This document shows, one piece after another, positions 8,311 through 16,826 of a stretch of 64,000 nucleotides of DNA. The notes under the pieces are model-generated. The model did no database searches, was not told the DNA's origin, and was given only the letters and a program-made list of their open reading frames with translations. The first letter of the stretch is position 1. Each line of letters begins with the position of its first letter. Source of the DNA: Methylobacterium oryzae (GTDB lineage Bacteria; Pseudomonadota; Alphaproteobacteria; Rhizobiales; Beijerinckiaceae); assembly GCF_021398735.1 (NCBI RefSeq), contig NZ_CP090349.1, positions 5,888,001-5,952,000 of the forward strand, in the 5' to 3' direction. A program made the position numbers and the translations under genes.

Positions 8311-8713
8311 CCGGGCAACTACTAGAAATCATTTCAGTGAGCGGGCAAAACTTGCCGTGGCCCCATCAGATCACCGAGGCCATCCTGATGCCTTCATCCG
8401 CTATGAGCCATGAAGCGTAGCGGAACTTCGACCGGGATCACTAGGTCTGACCAGTACCTCTGGCGCAAAGATGCATCCGGGCGTATCGAAGCTACAAGGG
8501 AGCGTCCTGAGCGATATCAAGCGCATGGCAGACGATGGCGCCGCTTACGATCTGACGGTCATCCCCGACGAATGGCTCGGGAGGCGTAACAGGACGGCAC
8601 GGCTTCTCGCCTCGTTACGATATCATAGGGGCGAAAACACAATCACGCGCGCATCCGGATTGCTCCTATGTTAGCTTCTCCGCGAGTGTCCCATGCGATG
8701 CGGCAGGCCAGCG
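8311..8713. other. Intergenic stretch without a supported gene
   Basis: Two short overlapping frames cover this stretch (about 8409-8588 and 8471-8674). Both lack a convincing ribosome binding site and any recognisable motif. Their basic, repeat-free sequences could be remnants of a decayed gene. Nothing else is visible apart from presumed promoter DNA for the binding-protein gene. Confidence 0.4.
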
Positions 8714-9712
8714 ATGAAGCGCCGACAGTTTCTCGTTTCAGGTCTCATCTGTCTTGCTTATCAAGACCGAGCCAAAGCCGTCCAAGGTGAAACGGTTCAT
8801 AGGCTGGCCGTCCTACACCCATCAGAACCAACTGGAAATCTTACAGTAAACAGTAGCAACCTTGTCGGCAACGCTTTGAAACATCTTGAGAAACTCGGCT
8901 ATGTCGAGGGGAAGAACCTCGAAGTTGGGCGCTATTCGGCGTTAGGTTCAACAGAGAAGTTGCGGGAACTAGCCGCCGAGGTTGTCCTAACCAAACCGAC
9001 TGTGATACTTGCAATAAGCGGTAAGACGGTCTCGCATCTGAGCAAGCTGACGCGCACTATCCCGATAGTCGGAGTGATGAGTGATCCAGTTGCTTATGGT
9101 CTAGTTACTTCTGTTTCACACCCAGGAGGCAACATCACCGGCGCATCCGTGGACCCGGGAATCGATATTTGGGCGAAACGAATCACGCTGCTCAAAGAAG
9201 CTGTACCGGGCATGTCCAAGGTCTTCTTTGTTGCTCCGGATTCAACATGGACAACAGCAGTAGGATTAGGGGTGAAGGCCGCGGCTGAGAAAACAGGCGT
9301 TGAACTGATTGGACCACCTGTTGAAAATCCTCACGGCGGAACTGAGTATACCAAGGCGTTCTCGGAAGTATCAAAGCGGTCGGATGCCATATTAGTGAGT
9401 AGCGCCGCCGAGAACCGGACTCAGGGAAAACTCATAATCAAGTTGGCACAGGATAATCGATTGCCCGCTCTGTACCCATACCGGACCTATGTTACCGACG
9501 GTGGTCTGATGGCACACGATCTTGACATTGCGGATATCTGGACCAAGGCAGCAGATCAGATTGCGATGATATTCAAAGGCGAAAATCCCGGCGACATTCC
9601 TATCTATCAACCCAGGCAATATCACTTGGTCATCAACATGGAGGCTGCGAAGAACATAGGTTTTCAGTTCCAGCAGAATATAATAGCCATGGCTGATGAA
9701 GTGATCGACTGA
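8714..9712 (+). CDS. ABC transporter substrate-binding protein (TrpX-like, ABC_sub_bind)
   Basis: The protein (332 aa from the ATG at MKRRQFLVSG) has an RR-containing N-terminus with a short hydrophobic stretch, likely an export signal. HRLAVLHPSEPTGN, FLxxLGYVEGKNLEVGRYSALG, IPIVGVMSDPVAYGLVTSVSHPGGNITGAS and PALYPYRTYVTDGGLMAHDLD follow. These are the hallmarks of the ABC_sub_bind family of periplasmic proteins. No permease or ATPase gene adjoins it, so it is an orphan binding protein. Such orphans often sit near TPR cyclases in Bradyrhizobium-like genomes, and a cyclase gene lies 0.8 kb away here. Confidence 0.85.
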   Translation: MKRRQFLVSGLICLAYQDRAKAVQGETVHRLAVLHPSEPTGNLTVNSSNLVGNALKHLEKLGYVEGKNLEVGRYSALGSTEKLRELAAEVVLTKPTVILAISGKTVSHLSKLTRTIPIVGVMSDPVAYGLVTSVSHPGGNITGASVDPGIDIWAKRITLLKEAVPGMSKVFFVAPDSTWTTAVGLGVKAAAEKTGVELIGPPVENPHGGTEYTKAFSEVSKRSDAILVSSAAENRTQGKLIIKLAQDNRLPALYPYRTYVTDGGLMAHDLDIADIWTKAADQIAMIFKGENPGDIPIYQPRQYHLVINMEAAKNIGFQFQQNIIAMADEVID

Positions 9713-9773
9713 GATGGCGCCTCATCATACTACTGGTATCGAAGAAAACCCATTGCTCTACAGGACCTCACAG

Positions 9774-9817
9774 GCACCAAGGACTATCCGGAAAGCATAT
9801 TGGATAGTCCTTGGTGC
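9774..9817. terminator. Perfect 16-bp hairpin, bidirectional terminator
   Basis: GCACCAAGGACTATCC at 9774-9789 is the exact reverse complement of 9802-9817, with a 12-nt loop. It lies between two convergent genes, about 60 bp past the binding-protein stop and 16 bp before the stop of the 162-aa gene. A short A-rich tract follows on the right arm side. Placement and stability fit a shared terminator; such a perfect arm could also be a recombination or protein-binding site. Confidence 0.75.
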
Positions 9818-9833
9818 TAAAGATGTCGTTAAA

Positions 9834-10322
9834 TCATGCAGCTAGGTCGACTGGCCAACCATTCTTCCGAGGGTAAACTAGGTTCATCATTAGATTTTCG
9901 TAGAGGATGTCCGTCTCCCATTGATCTAACAGGATCAGATAGCGCGCAAGAATGAGGGCTTCGAACATCAACGTCAGGTGCTGAGGTTTGATCTGCCCTG
10001 TCTCATCCAGATAGTGTTCGATGTCGTGAGCTAACTCATCCAGCTCATATGACAGGCGCCTGTATTCCTTTGCTTTCTCCCCAGCGTTCAAGTAGTAGCG
10101 ACGATCCGCTTCACTAGCTGCCCTGAACACCATCATGCGTAGAATGTACGTAGAATCGCTAGTCCTGTCGCACGGTCGGATGTGGAAGTTTTTTGAAATG
10201 AGGTCGTAATCAGGGTTTATCACTGATTTAATGTCCTTAATGATCGATATTTTTGTGTAATGATGAAGGGCGCCAACTAAAGCGTCGATACTTTTTCCAG
10301 CGCCCTCCGAATGGTTGGTCAA
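9834..10322 (-). CDS. Hypothetical protein, 162 aa, downstream of the helicase-primase gene
   Basis: I do not recognise a family. The product is soluble and mostly helical, with a charged central region (EKAKEYRRLSYELDELAHDIEHYLDETG) and a Trp-rich end. There is no obvious catalytic motif. It follows the 831-aa gene by 14 bp on the same strand and was probably cotranscribed. The first usable codon is TTG and no good Shine-Dalgarno is visible, so translation may be coupled to the upstream gene. Context suggests an accessory replication or regulatory protein of the element. Confidence 0.6.
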   Translation of the reverse strand: MTNHSEGAGKSIDALVGALHHYTKISIIKDIKSVINPDYDLISKNFHIRPCDRTSDSTYILRMMVFRAASEADRRYYLNAGEKAKEYRRLSYELDELAHDIEHYLDETGQIKPQHLTLMFEALILARYLILLDQWETDILYENLMMNLVYPRKNGWPVDLAA

Positions 10323-10336
10323 TATGAGTTGGAAAA

Positions 10337-12832
10337 CTAAGCCGCGTCGCCTGTGAAGTACTTGAGCCTGTAGTTTTTCAGATTATCCATTAGGCGATCA
10401 ACCTGTTTAAGTCTTTCAGCAGGCGATCTGGCCGTCCTTGCAGCATACCTCAAGTGCTCCCACATATGTTCCAGAGGAAGATTTAGGTCTCTCAGTCGCC
10501 CATACAGTACGAATATGCCATCATGGCCTTCACCGGGCAACGTTCCAGTTCTGAGCCATTCATTCAATGCTTCTTCGATGCCGATTCTTTGGTGTTCTGT
10601 GAGGCCGTGAAGATCTTCGATATAACTGTTATTGAATGCGACGCTCTGTGGTTCCGGTTCCTCGATAGGTGGAAGTGACAGGAGCCATTGATTCACGTCG
10701 AGCGGTGTTCTCCCGGGCCCTGAGTGATGATTGAAGAAACTTTGCCCGGACGGTGAGCGGCATGGGAGATGAAAGAGGGAATAGGGCCCCCTTTTACTCA
10801 TATCGATGCCGTGTCTCTTGCGGTTGCCTCCTATGCTGAAACGGTCGTTCTCGCTGGCGCTTCCACTCCCGTTCGGCTTCGCCGTTCCCTTGATTTTCCC
10901 TTGATAACCCGCATCCTCAATGGTCTGGATAAGAGCCTGGATGATCGCGGTGTATTCGGGTATGAACATCGGCCGAGTCGTTGGAATGTAAAGCCGATAA
11001 CGAAGATCGGTTGGAGAGTTGCTGTATGTCGAGTATGTTACCATTTGTAAGTCACTGAATATGTCTGCTAGCTGTGTCGGTTCTAGTTCACTGTTATCGA
11101 AGTCTAACATGAAACCGGAGGCGAACACGACATTGAGCTTGCTTCGCTTTCCCTTGCTTCCGACCCATAGTGGATTGTAAAACGCCGGGGACACAAGAAG
11201 CACGTCGTCTTTTCTTGGATATGACTTGTTGCTCTGTCTCTTGAGCCAACTGATGTAGGAGTTTTCCTTCTTAGCTATGACCTTACCATCGCTTCTTTTA
11301 AGTGTCTCAAACCAAGTGGATCTATAATGTGCGACGAAATGATCTATATTATTTAAGGTATTATCGTCGCCATCTGATTCATGAAAGAAAGCGACGTTCT
11401 CCATCATGTCCACGCCGATTCGGTCAATAAACTCATTGATCTGCCTCACCTTGTTCTTCTTGACAATGCGGGATTGGTTCTTTCGGTCATTATCATTATT
11501 GAACAAACTGGGCCTTCCACGATTACCGGCCAAAGGCTGATTGAGCGACAGCGAAATACATGTTGATCCCTCAAAGATGCGTGACAACCATTCCGCATGA
11601 CTCTGAGACGGAACCACCCATATCCGTTCACGACTCATATCACCGTCACGCATCGAAGTTCGGCTGATTGCTTGATAGATATTGTGACAAGCGAATGAGA
11701 TTGCCTGTTTATCACGCGAGAACTTATACTCTTTAGCAAGAAATCTGCCAGCCACCGGTGAGTAGTTCGTTGCTGGAACGATGATGGCGTGGTCAATATG
11801 GCGGTACTTGTTCAGTCCGTGCGAGCGACCCGATATCATACAACTTTTATTCGCTTTAGATAGAACGCTTGTGTGTTTGATGTCATTGTTTTCCAGGCTG
11901 ATGTGCTCTCGTTGGCCCATGACCTCTTTCGCTGCCGATATGAATCCGCCGTACCACTCTGTGTTCTTATTGCGGGTTGCTTTAGAGTAGTTTCTCTCAA
12001 GCCCCCAATAGATCTTGGTCTGCCCATAGCCATCATGCTTGTTGAACCTAAGGCGTGCAGTTAGAGTGGTATCTTCCTCCCATTTCACGCCTTCTTGTTC
12101 CCATAGATGATAATGTAGACTCTCTTGGAACCGTGCAGAGAAGACAGTAGTACCACCGAAAGCGGAGATCAGCCGAGGGTGCAAGACTGAGATGCAATAC
12201 AGCTTTCCATTCTTGCCTTTGCGCTGAATGAGTTTGTCGTAATCCGACTTAAGCGTGAAGCAATCGAAATGGGGATTGATAATCTTCTCTGCCGTGCCCC
12301 TAACAAGCTCCCGGTAGGCGTCTTTATTTCGGTTCTCTACAATCGCTGTCAGTGCTGTATTGTTGGTCGACACCAGACGTGCGTAAGGGGATCCGTCCGA
12401 TATTGACCTGAGATTGTTGGTGAACAACTGATGACTATCGTGAAGATTAAGTTCGGCGGGATGAAAAACATCAAGTGTTTCGTCAATGTAGCAATGCCAA
12501 TCACTCAAGTCCAAAGCAGGCGACAGGTTACAAAGGGTGGCATGGCAGATTGCTACCACCCGGCCAGAGCCTAGAGATACATCCAACAGAGCCCTTTCAA
12601 CGTCGACGCGGATAGAGCCCTTGCTTTCAGGCCGCTCTCGTTTCGAATGGTAGACTTCCAGAGGTATTGCGGGGAACAGGGCATTGAAGCGGCTCTGATA
12701 TTCGTCACAGGTATCCGTTGACGGACCAACTATCAGTGACTTAAGCCCATTCAGGTATCGTCTTCCAGATTCCTCTAGTATCACACCAGTCTTGTTGCTG
12801 GATGTTGGGCCGGACACAAATCGTAATAACAT
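10337..12832 (-). CDS. Helicase-like ATPase fused to an archaeo-eukaryotic-type primase domain
   Basis: The N-terminal 400 residues look like a divergent SF1/SF2 helicase: a Walker A variant GPTSSNKT at 8-15 (Asn where Gly is usual), a DExx-type IDET at 116-119, and a motif VI-like QAISRTSMR at 387-395. The C-terminal half resembles AEP/Prim-Pol domains: MLDFDN with the DxD pair at 577-579, a TYSTYSN segment near 600 followed by RYRLYIPTTRPM, HGIDMSK with the third acidic residue near 677, and SLFHLPCR at 685-692. Known elements often have primase before helicase; here the order is reversed. The likely role is autonomous replication of the island. The family call is from motifs only. Confidence 0.6.
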   Translation of the reverse strand: MLLRFVSGPTSSNKTGVILEESGRRYLNGLKSLIVGPSTDTCDEYQSRFNALFPAIPLEVYHSKRERPESKGSIRVDVERALLDVSLGSGRVVAICHATLCNLSPALDLSDWHCYIDETLDVFHPAELNLHDSHQLFTNNLRSISDGSPYARLVSTNNTALTAIVENRNKDAYRELVRGTAEKIINPHFDCFTLKSDYDKLIQRKGKNGKLYCISVLHPRLISAFGGTTVFSARFQESLHYHLWEQEGVKWEEDTTLTARLRFNKHDGYGQTKIYWGLERNYSKATRNKNTEWYGGFISAAKEVMGQREHISLENNDIKHTSVLSKANKSCMISGRSHGLNKYRHIDHAIIVPATNYSPVAGRFLAKEYKFSRDKQAISFACHNIYQAISRTSMRDGDMSRERIWVVPSQSHAEWLSRIFEGSTCISLSLNQPLAGNRGRPSLFNNDNDRKNQSRIVKKNKVRQINEFIDRIGVDMMENVAFFHESDGDDNTLNNIDHFVAHYRSTWFETLKRSDGKVIAKKENSYISWLKRQSNKSYPRKDDVLLVSPAFYNPLWVGSKGKRSKLNVVFASGFMLDFDNSELEPTQLADIFSDLQMVTYSTYSNSPTDLRYRLYIPTTRPMFIPEYTAIIQALIQTIEDAGYQGKIKGTAKPNGSGSASENDRFSIGGNRKRHGIDMSKRGPYSLFHLPCRSPSGQSFFNHHSGPGRTPLDVNQWLLSLPPIEEPEPQSVAFNNSYIEDLHGLTEHQRIGIEEALNEWLRTGTLPGEGHDGIFVLYGRLRDLNLPLEHMWEHLRYAARTARSPAERLKQVDRLMDNLKNYRLKYFTGDAA

Positions 12833-13318
12833 ACTTCACTCGGTAAATAGGCGCGCAAAATGATGGCCCCGCCTTAATCGGAGCATGATGATTGAGCGTC
12901 AGTTCGGGAATGGGCCCCAATGGAGTTTGAGGCCGTGATTGCAACCGCCGGACATCGCTGCGGTATGCCCATCTTATAACTCAATATTATAAGTGTGTAA
13001 ACCCCACTCGAGGTAATATCTTCGCAACGCTAGATTTTTGTTTTGAATAACTGTTATTTCTAAGTCAGTCAGAATCCGGGGCAAGCGGTCGATATAACTA
13101 TTATACGATCCTGCCTCACTGATCCTTGCTATTGTGGTCATGATACGATCGTGGCCTGTTCAGCCGCCCTTGGATCCGAGAAGCCCAGATCGGACGATAG
13201 CCCTGGATTGCCCTTGACGATCACACCAAACTCTCACACATACGGTCTGTAGGATTGTCTCTCTCAAGTCGTCTGCCCTGAGACTACTGGTAATATGACG
13301 GTGAAATAGCCGTTCATC
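12833..13318. other. AT-rich right flank of the element, upstream of the helicase-primase gene
   Basis: This 486-bp stretch is the promoter side of the leftward helicase-primase gene and the right end of the element. It is clearly AT-rich around 12,960-13,130 and holds several near-palindromes built from AATAAC/GTTATT-like words. No ORF with recognisable content is present. It is the best place in the element for a replication origin or excisionase-type binding sites, but no regular iterons were found by eye. Confidence 0.5.
12973..12993. promoter_or_regulatory. 7-bp perfect inverted repeat, possible operator
   Basis: CTTATAA at 12973-12979 is mirrored by TTATAAG at 12987-12993, with a 7-nt spacer. 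Centre-to-centre spacing is 14 bp. It lies about 140 bp upstream of the helicase-primase start codon. The TATAAT-like word within the arms could also serve as a -10. Confidence 0.35.
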
Positions 13319-13346
13319 GGGGGTTCGATCCCCTCCGCCGGCACCA
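13319..13346 (+). repeat. Truncated tRNA/tmRNA 3' end, distal attachment site of the element
   Basis: The sequence has a T stem (GGGGG), the loop TTCGATC, the pairing strand CCCTC, a seven-base acceptor strand CGCCGGC, discriminator A and an encoded CCA. No D arm, anticodon arm or matching GCCGGCG 5' acceptor strand precedes it, so it is only a 3' fragment. GC content rises sharply right after it. Integrases of this type use such 3' ends as att sites and leave a copy at the far end of the island. Its orientation (+) matches an intact RNA gene left of the window. Which RNA it comes from cannot be settled here. Confidence 0.75.
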
Positions 13347-13628
13347 CGACATTCGATCGCCGAGGCCGGGCCTCGCGCCCGTGGGGCGTGACCGTCGTCC
13401 GGCACAGCGCGTCGGCTGAGGCCGCGCCACCGCGCCGATCCCGATGTCGCGACGGGCCGGTCTCGGGTGGGAGTTCCGGCCCGATTCCGTCGGCACCGCC
13501 GCCGCGACACATCTGGCGCCGGCCTGTCTCACCGCTCCCGGATCCGGTCGCGGACCGCTGCTTGACGCTGGGATGCCAGCGTGCCCTCCTGGCCGAAAGA
13601 CAGAAACTGCCGCGGAGGACGGTCTGCC

Positions 13629-14843
13629 ATGGCGTCGATCCGGAGTTGCGTGCTCTCGGTCGCGATCGGCTTCGCCGCGCTCGCCGGGCCGGCCGTTGCC
13701 GAGCCGATCCGCGTCAAGGTCGGCGTCCTCAACGACATGTCCGGCGTCTACGCCGATACCGGCGGCAAGGGCTCCGTCGTCGCCGCGCAGATGGCGGTCG
13801 AGGATTTCGCCAAGACCGAGCCGGGCGTGCAGGTCGAGATCGTCTCGGCCGACCACCAGAACAAACCCGATATCGGCGCCGCCGTCGCCCGCCAGTGGTA
13901 CGACCGCGACGGCGTGGACGCGATCCTCGACGTGCCGACCTCCTCGGTTGCGCTGGCGGTGAGTCAGGTCACCCGCGAGAAGAACAAGGTCTTCATCGAC
14001 TCGGGGGCCGGCACCACGGAGCTGACCGGCAAGCAGTGCTCGCCGAACACGATCCAGTGGACCTACGACACCTACGCCCTGGCGCACGGCACGGCCGGCG
14101 CCATGCTCAAGCGCGGCGGCGACACGTGGTATTTCCTCACCGCCGACTACGCCTTCGGGCTCTCCCTTCAGAACGAGGCGAAGGCCGTGATCGATACGGG
14201 CGGCGGGCGCGTATTGGGCGCCGCGCGGGTCCCGTTCCCCGCCACGGACTTCTCCTCGTTCCTGCTGCAGGCGCAGGCCTCGGGCGCGAAGGTGGTGGGT
14301 CTGGCCAACGCGGGCGGCGACACGGTCAACGCGGTCAAGCAGGCGCACGAGTTCGGGCTGACCGACGGCGGCCAGAAACTCGCCGCCCTGCTGATCTACG
14401 CCGTCGACGTCCACGCGATCGGCCTGCAGACCGCGCAGGGCCTCGTGCTGACGGAGTCGTTCTACTGGGATCTCAACCCGGAGACCCGGGCCTTCTCGGA
14501 GCGCTTCTACCCGCGCAACGGCAACAGCATGCCGACGATGAACCACGCGGGCGTCTATGCCGGGCTCCTGCACTACCTGAAGGCCGTAGCGGCGACGAAG
14601 TCGACGGACCCGCAGAAGACCATGGCCTGGATGAAGGCCAACCCGACCGACGACCCGCTGTTCGGCAAGGGTGTGGTCCGGGCGGACGGGCGCAAGATCC
14701 ACCCGATGTACCTGTTCGAGGTGAAGGCGCCGTCCGAGTCGAAGGGCCCGTGGGACCTCTACAAGGTGCTGGAGACGATCCCCGCCGAGCAGGCCTTCCG
14801 CCCCCTCGCCGAGGGCGGCTGCCCGCTCGTCGCCAAGCCGTAG
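13629..14843 (+). CDS. Branched-chain amino acid-type ABC transporter substrate-binding protein
   Basis: From the ATG at MASIRSCVLS the protein has a Sec signal peptide ending near AVAEP, then RVKVGVLNDMSGVYADTGGKGSV, the type I periplasmic binding fold of the LivJ/Leu-binding group. Residues such as VDAILDVPTSSVAL and FFLTADYAFG-type strands (YFLTADYAFGLSLQ) are typical. Ligand is unknown; family members bind amino acids, amides or aromatic acids. No permease genes are adjacent. A GGAGG-like ribosome binding site precedes the ATG. The SDR gene follows by 17 bp, so the two may form an operon. Confidence 0.88.
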   Translation: MASIRSCVLSVAIGFAALAGPAVAEPIRVKVGVLNDMSGVYADTGGKGSVVAAQMAVEDFAKTEPGVQVEIVSADHQNKPDIGAAVARQWYDRDGVDAILDVPTSSVALAVSQVTREKNKVFIDSGAGTTELTGKQCSPNTIQWTYDTYALAHGTAGAMLKRGGDTWYFLTADYAFGLSLQNEAKAVIDTGGGRVLGAARVPFPATDFSSFLLQAQASGAKVVGLANAGGDTVNAVKQAHEFGLTDGGQKLAALLIYAVDVHAIGLQTAQGLVLTESFYWDLNPETRAFSERFYPRNGNSMPTMNHAGVYAGLLHYLKAVAATKSTDPQKTMAWMKANPTDDPLFGKGVVRADGRKIHPMYLFEVKAPSESKGPWDLYKVLETIPAEQAFRPLAEGGCPLVAKP

Positions 14844-14860
14844 GGAGGGAGCCGAACGCC

Positions 14861-15619
14861 ATGATGCGCGCGCTCGAAGGGCAGGTCGCCTGGGTGACGG
14901 GGGCTGGATCCGGGATCGGGCAGGCGGCCTCCGTCGCTCTGGCGCGGGCCGGCATGCGGCTCGCGCTCACCGGACGGGGACAGGAGGCCCTCGCGCGCAC
15001 CGCGGAGATGGTCCGCGCTGCGGGCGGCGAGGCGCTGGTCGCCCCGGCCGACATGGGCGTGGCCGACGACGTGCAGCGCGCCTGGGAGGCGGTTCACGCC
15101 GCGTGGCGGCGCTGCGACCTGCTGGTGAACTCGGCGGGCCTCAACGTGCCGCAGCGCGGCTGGAGCGAGATCACGCCGGCCGGCATCGACGCCGTGGTCG
15201 GCGTCAATCTCAACGGCCCCTTCTACGCGGCGCGGGCGGTGCTGCCGACCATGCGGGCGCAGCGGAGCGGCCTGATCATCCACGTCTCCTCCTGGGCCGG
15301 CCGCTACGTCTCCAAGCTGACGGGACCGGCCTATTCCGCTGCCAAGCACGGGCTCGTGGCGCTCTCGGAGAGCCTGAACCAAGAGGAGTGCGGGCACGGC
15401 ATCCGGTCCTGCTGCATCTGCCCCGGCGAGGTCGCGACGCCCCTCCTCGACAAGCGGCCAGTCCCGGTCACCGCGGAGGATCGCGGGCGCATGCTCCAGC
15501 CGGAGGATCTCGCCGAGACGATCCTGTTCGTCGCCCGCCTGCCGGCCTCCGTCTGCGTCAACGAGATCCTGATCAGCCCGACCTGGAACCGCGGCTATCT
15601 CGAGGGCGTGAAGCTCTGA
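14861..15619 (+). CDS. Short-chain dehydrogenase/reductase (SDR)
   Basis: A classical SDR of 252 aa. It has the Rossmann motif TGAGSGIG near residue 13, NSAG at about 88-91 (NAG variant), the catalytic Ser in HVSSWAG, and YSAAKHG with the catalytic Tyr and Lys. The end includes LPASVCVNEILISPT, common in the FabG/serine-dehydrogenase-like subgroup (YdfG-like). Substrate unknown. An AGGGAGGGA ribosome binding site overlaps the stop of the preceding binding-protein gene. Confidence 0.9.
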   Translation: MMRALEGQVAWVTGAGSGIGQAASVALARAGMRLALTGRGQEALARTAEMVRAAGGEALVAPADMGVADDVQRAWEAVHAAWRRCDLLVNSAGLNVPQRGWSEITPAGIDAVVGVNLNGPFYAARAVLPTMRAQRSGLIIHVSSWAGRYVSKLTGPAYSAAKHGLVALSESLNQEECGHGIRSCCICPGEVATPLLDKRPVPVTAEDRGRMLQPEDLAETILFVARLPASVCVNEILISPTWNRGYLEGVKL

Positions 15620-15943
15620 GCGGGGCCGTCGCGGCGCGCTTGGCCGGGGGCGCGGTGCGCTCATCCCGCGTTCAGGCACGGAGGACGAGTGTCGCCACGG
15701 CCAAGCTGAACACAAGTATTTCTGAATTGTATCTGAGACTTTATGGATTAAATTCGGCGCAAGCTGGGCTATTTCAAGATTAAAATTGGATGAATGCAGG
15801 GTTCAGAACCGATTAAATCCGTCGCGCCTACCAGCGCTGCCGGAAGGCGATGAGACGCGTCTTCGCCGAACCGATGGGGACAACGGTCCGGCGGACCGCC
15901 GGGCCCCTCGGGGCCCCATCGCGCACGACCGGGGGGCGCGACC
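15620..15943. other. Promoter-like AT-rich gap before nepR
   Basis: 324 bp without a supported gene. The middle (about 15,715-15,825) is markedly AT-rich against its surroundings and is the likely promoter area of nepR-ecfG. No clear GGAAC-N16/17-CGTT element was found, so positive autoregulation by EcfG is not supported by sequence here. Confidence 0.5.
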
Positions 15944-16201
15944 ATGTCAGGGACCGAGGACGATCCAGGGATTCCGGGCTCCGCCGGCGCGGCGGACCCG
16001 GCCGGACCGGGCGCCGCGGCCGCATCACGCCCGGTGCCGGTCGGCGGACCCGGCCGGCCGATCGACGACGGCGCGCGGGACCGGATCGGGCGCGGCCTGC
16101 GCCTGCACTACGCGGGCGTCCTGGCCCTGCCGATCCCGGACCGGCTCCGGACGCTGCTCGACGAGCTCGCCGCACACTCCGACACGGAGGCCTCGCGATG
16201 A
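15944..16201 (+). CDS. nepR: NepR anti-sigma factor
   Basis: An 85-aa protein with a disordered Gly/Pro/Ala-rich N-terminus and the NepR core RIGRGLRLHYAGVLALPIPDRLRTLLDEL, two helices joined by the conserved P-x-P-D-R turn. NepR sequesters the general stress sigma factor EcfG until the response regulator PhyR, mimicking the sigma factor, captures NepR. The TGA overlaps the ATG of ecfG by 4 bp, which fits coupled translation and the usual nepR-ecfG order. phyR is not in the window. Confidence 0.9.
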   Translation: MSGTEDDPGIPGSAGAADPAGPGAAAASRPVPVGGPGRPIDDGARDRIGRGLRLHYAGVLALPIPDRLRTLLDELAAHSDTEASR

Positions 16202-16794
16202 CCCTGATGCTGCAAGCCGCCCCCGCGGGGAGCGGATCCGGTCCGGCCCCCCGGGGCGCCGACGCGGAGATGCGCGACCTCCTGCTGGGGGCGATCCCGG
16301 CGCTGCGGGCCTTCGCGTTCTCGCTGACCTACGACCTCGACCGCTCGGACGACCTCGTGCAGGACACGCTCGTGCGCGCCTGGGTCAACGCCGCCAGCTT
16401 CCGCCGCGGGACCAACCTGACTGCGTGGCTGTTCACGATCCTGCGGAACCTGTTCTACTCGGAGCAGCGCAAGCGCAAGCGCGAGGTGGAGGACGCCGAC
16501 GGCCTCCATGCCGGGCGCCTGACCGCCCTCCCCGAGCAGGAGATCCGGATGGAGATGGCGCAGTTCCAGAGCGCGCTGAACCGGCTGCCGCCGGCCCAGC
16601 GTGAGGCGCTGGTCCTGGTCGGCGCCCAGAGCTTCACCTACGAGGAGGCCGCGGCCATCTGCGGCGTCGCGGTGGGCACGATCAAGAGCCGGGTCAGCCG
16701 CGCCCGGACCCGCCTGATCGAGGTGCTGGGCATGACCGGCACCGACGACATCGGACCCGATCCGCAGACCCGCGCGGCCCTCGACGGCTCCTGA
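16198..16794 (+). CDS. ecfG: ECF sigma factor EcfG, general stress response
   Basis: 198 aa with sigma region 2 (FAFSLTYDLDRSDDLVQDTLVRAW, then TNLTAWLFTILRNLFYSEQRKRKRE) and region 4 (LPPAQREALVLVGAQSFTYEEAAAICGVAVGTIKSRVSRARTRL). This is the ECF15/EcfG signature that defines the alphaproteobacterial general stress regulon, recognising GGAAC-N16/17-CGTT promoters. It overlaps nepR by ATGA. One such promoter is present in this window ahead of the csbD-like gene at 38.2 kb. Confidence 0.93.
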   Translation: MTLMLQAAPAGSGSGPAPRGADAEMRDLLLGAIPALRAFAFSLTYDLDRSDDLVQDTLVRAWVNAASFRRGTNLTAWLFTILRNLFYSEQRKRKREVEDADGLHAGRLTALPEQEIRMEMAQFQSALNRLPPAQREALVLVGAQSFTYEEAAAICGVAVGTIKSRVSRARTRLIEVLGMTGTDDIGPDPQTRAALDGS

Positions 16795-16826
16795 GGCGCG
16801 CGCCGCGGCGAGGACCGCCGCGGCGC

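Noticed and set aside
8409..8674. Two short overlapping frames upstream of the ABC binding-protein gene.
   Set aside because: No recognisable motif, no good start signal, and they exclude one another; at most a decayed gene.
13319..13346. Complete tRNA or permuted tmRNA gene.
   Set aside because: No D arm or anticodon arm fits upstream, and no GCCGGCG acceptor strand follows downstream as a permuted tmRNA would need; only the 3' end is present.
13388..14860. N-terminal extension of the SDR frame and other long frames over the binding-protein gene.
   Set aside because: The Arg/Gly-rich frame has no homology; the periplasmic binding protein occupies the same bases in another frame, and the SDR has its own ATG and ribosome binding site at 14,861.
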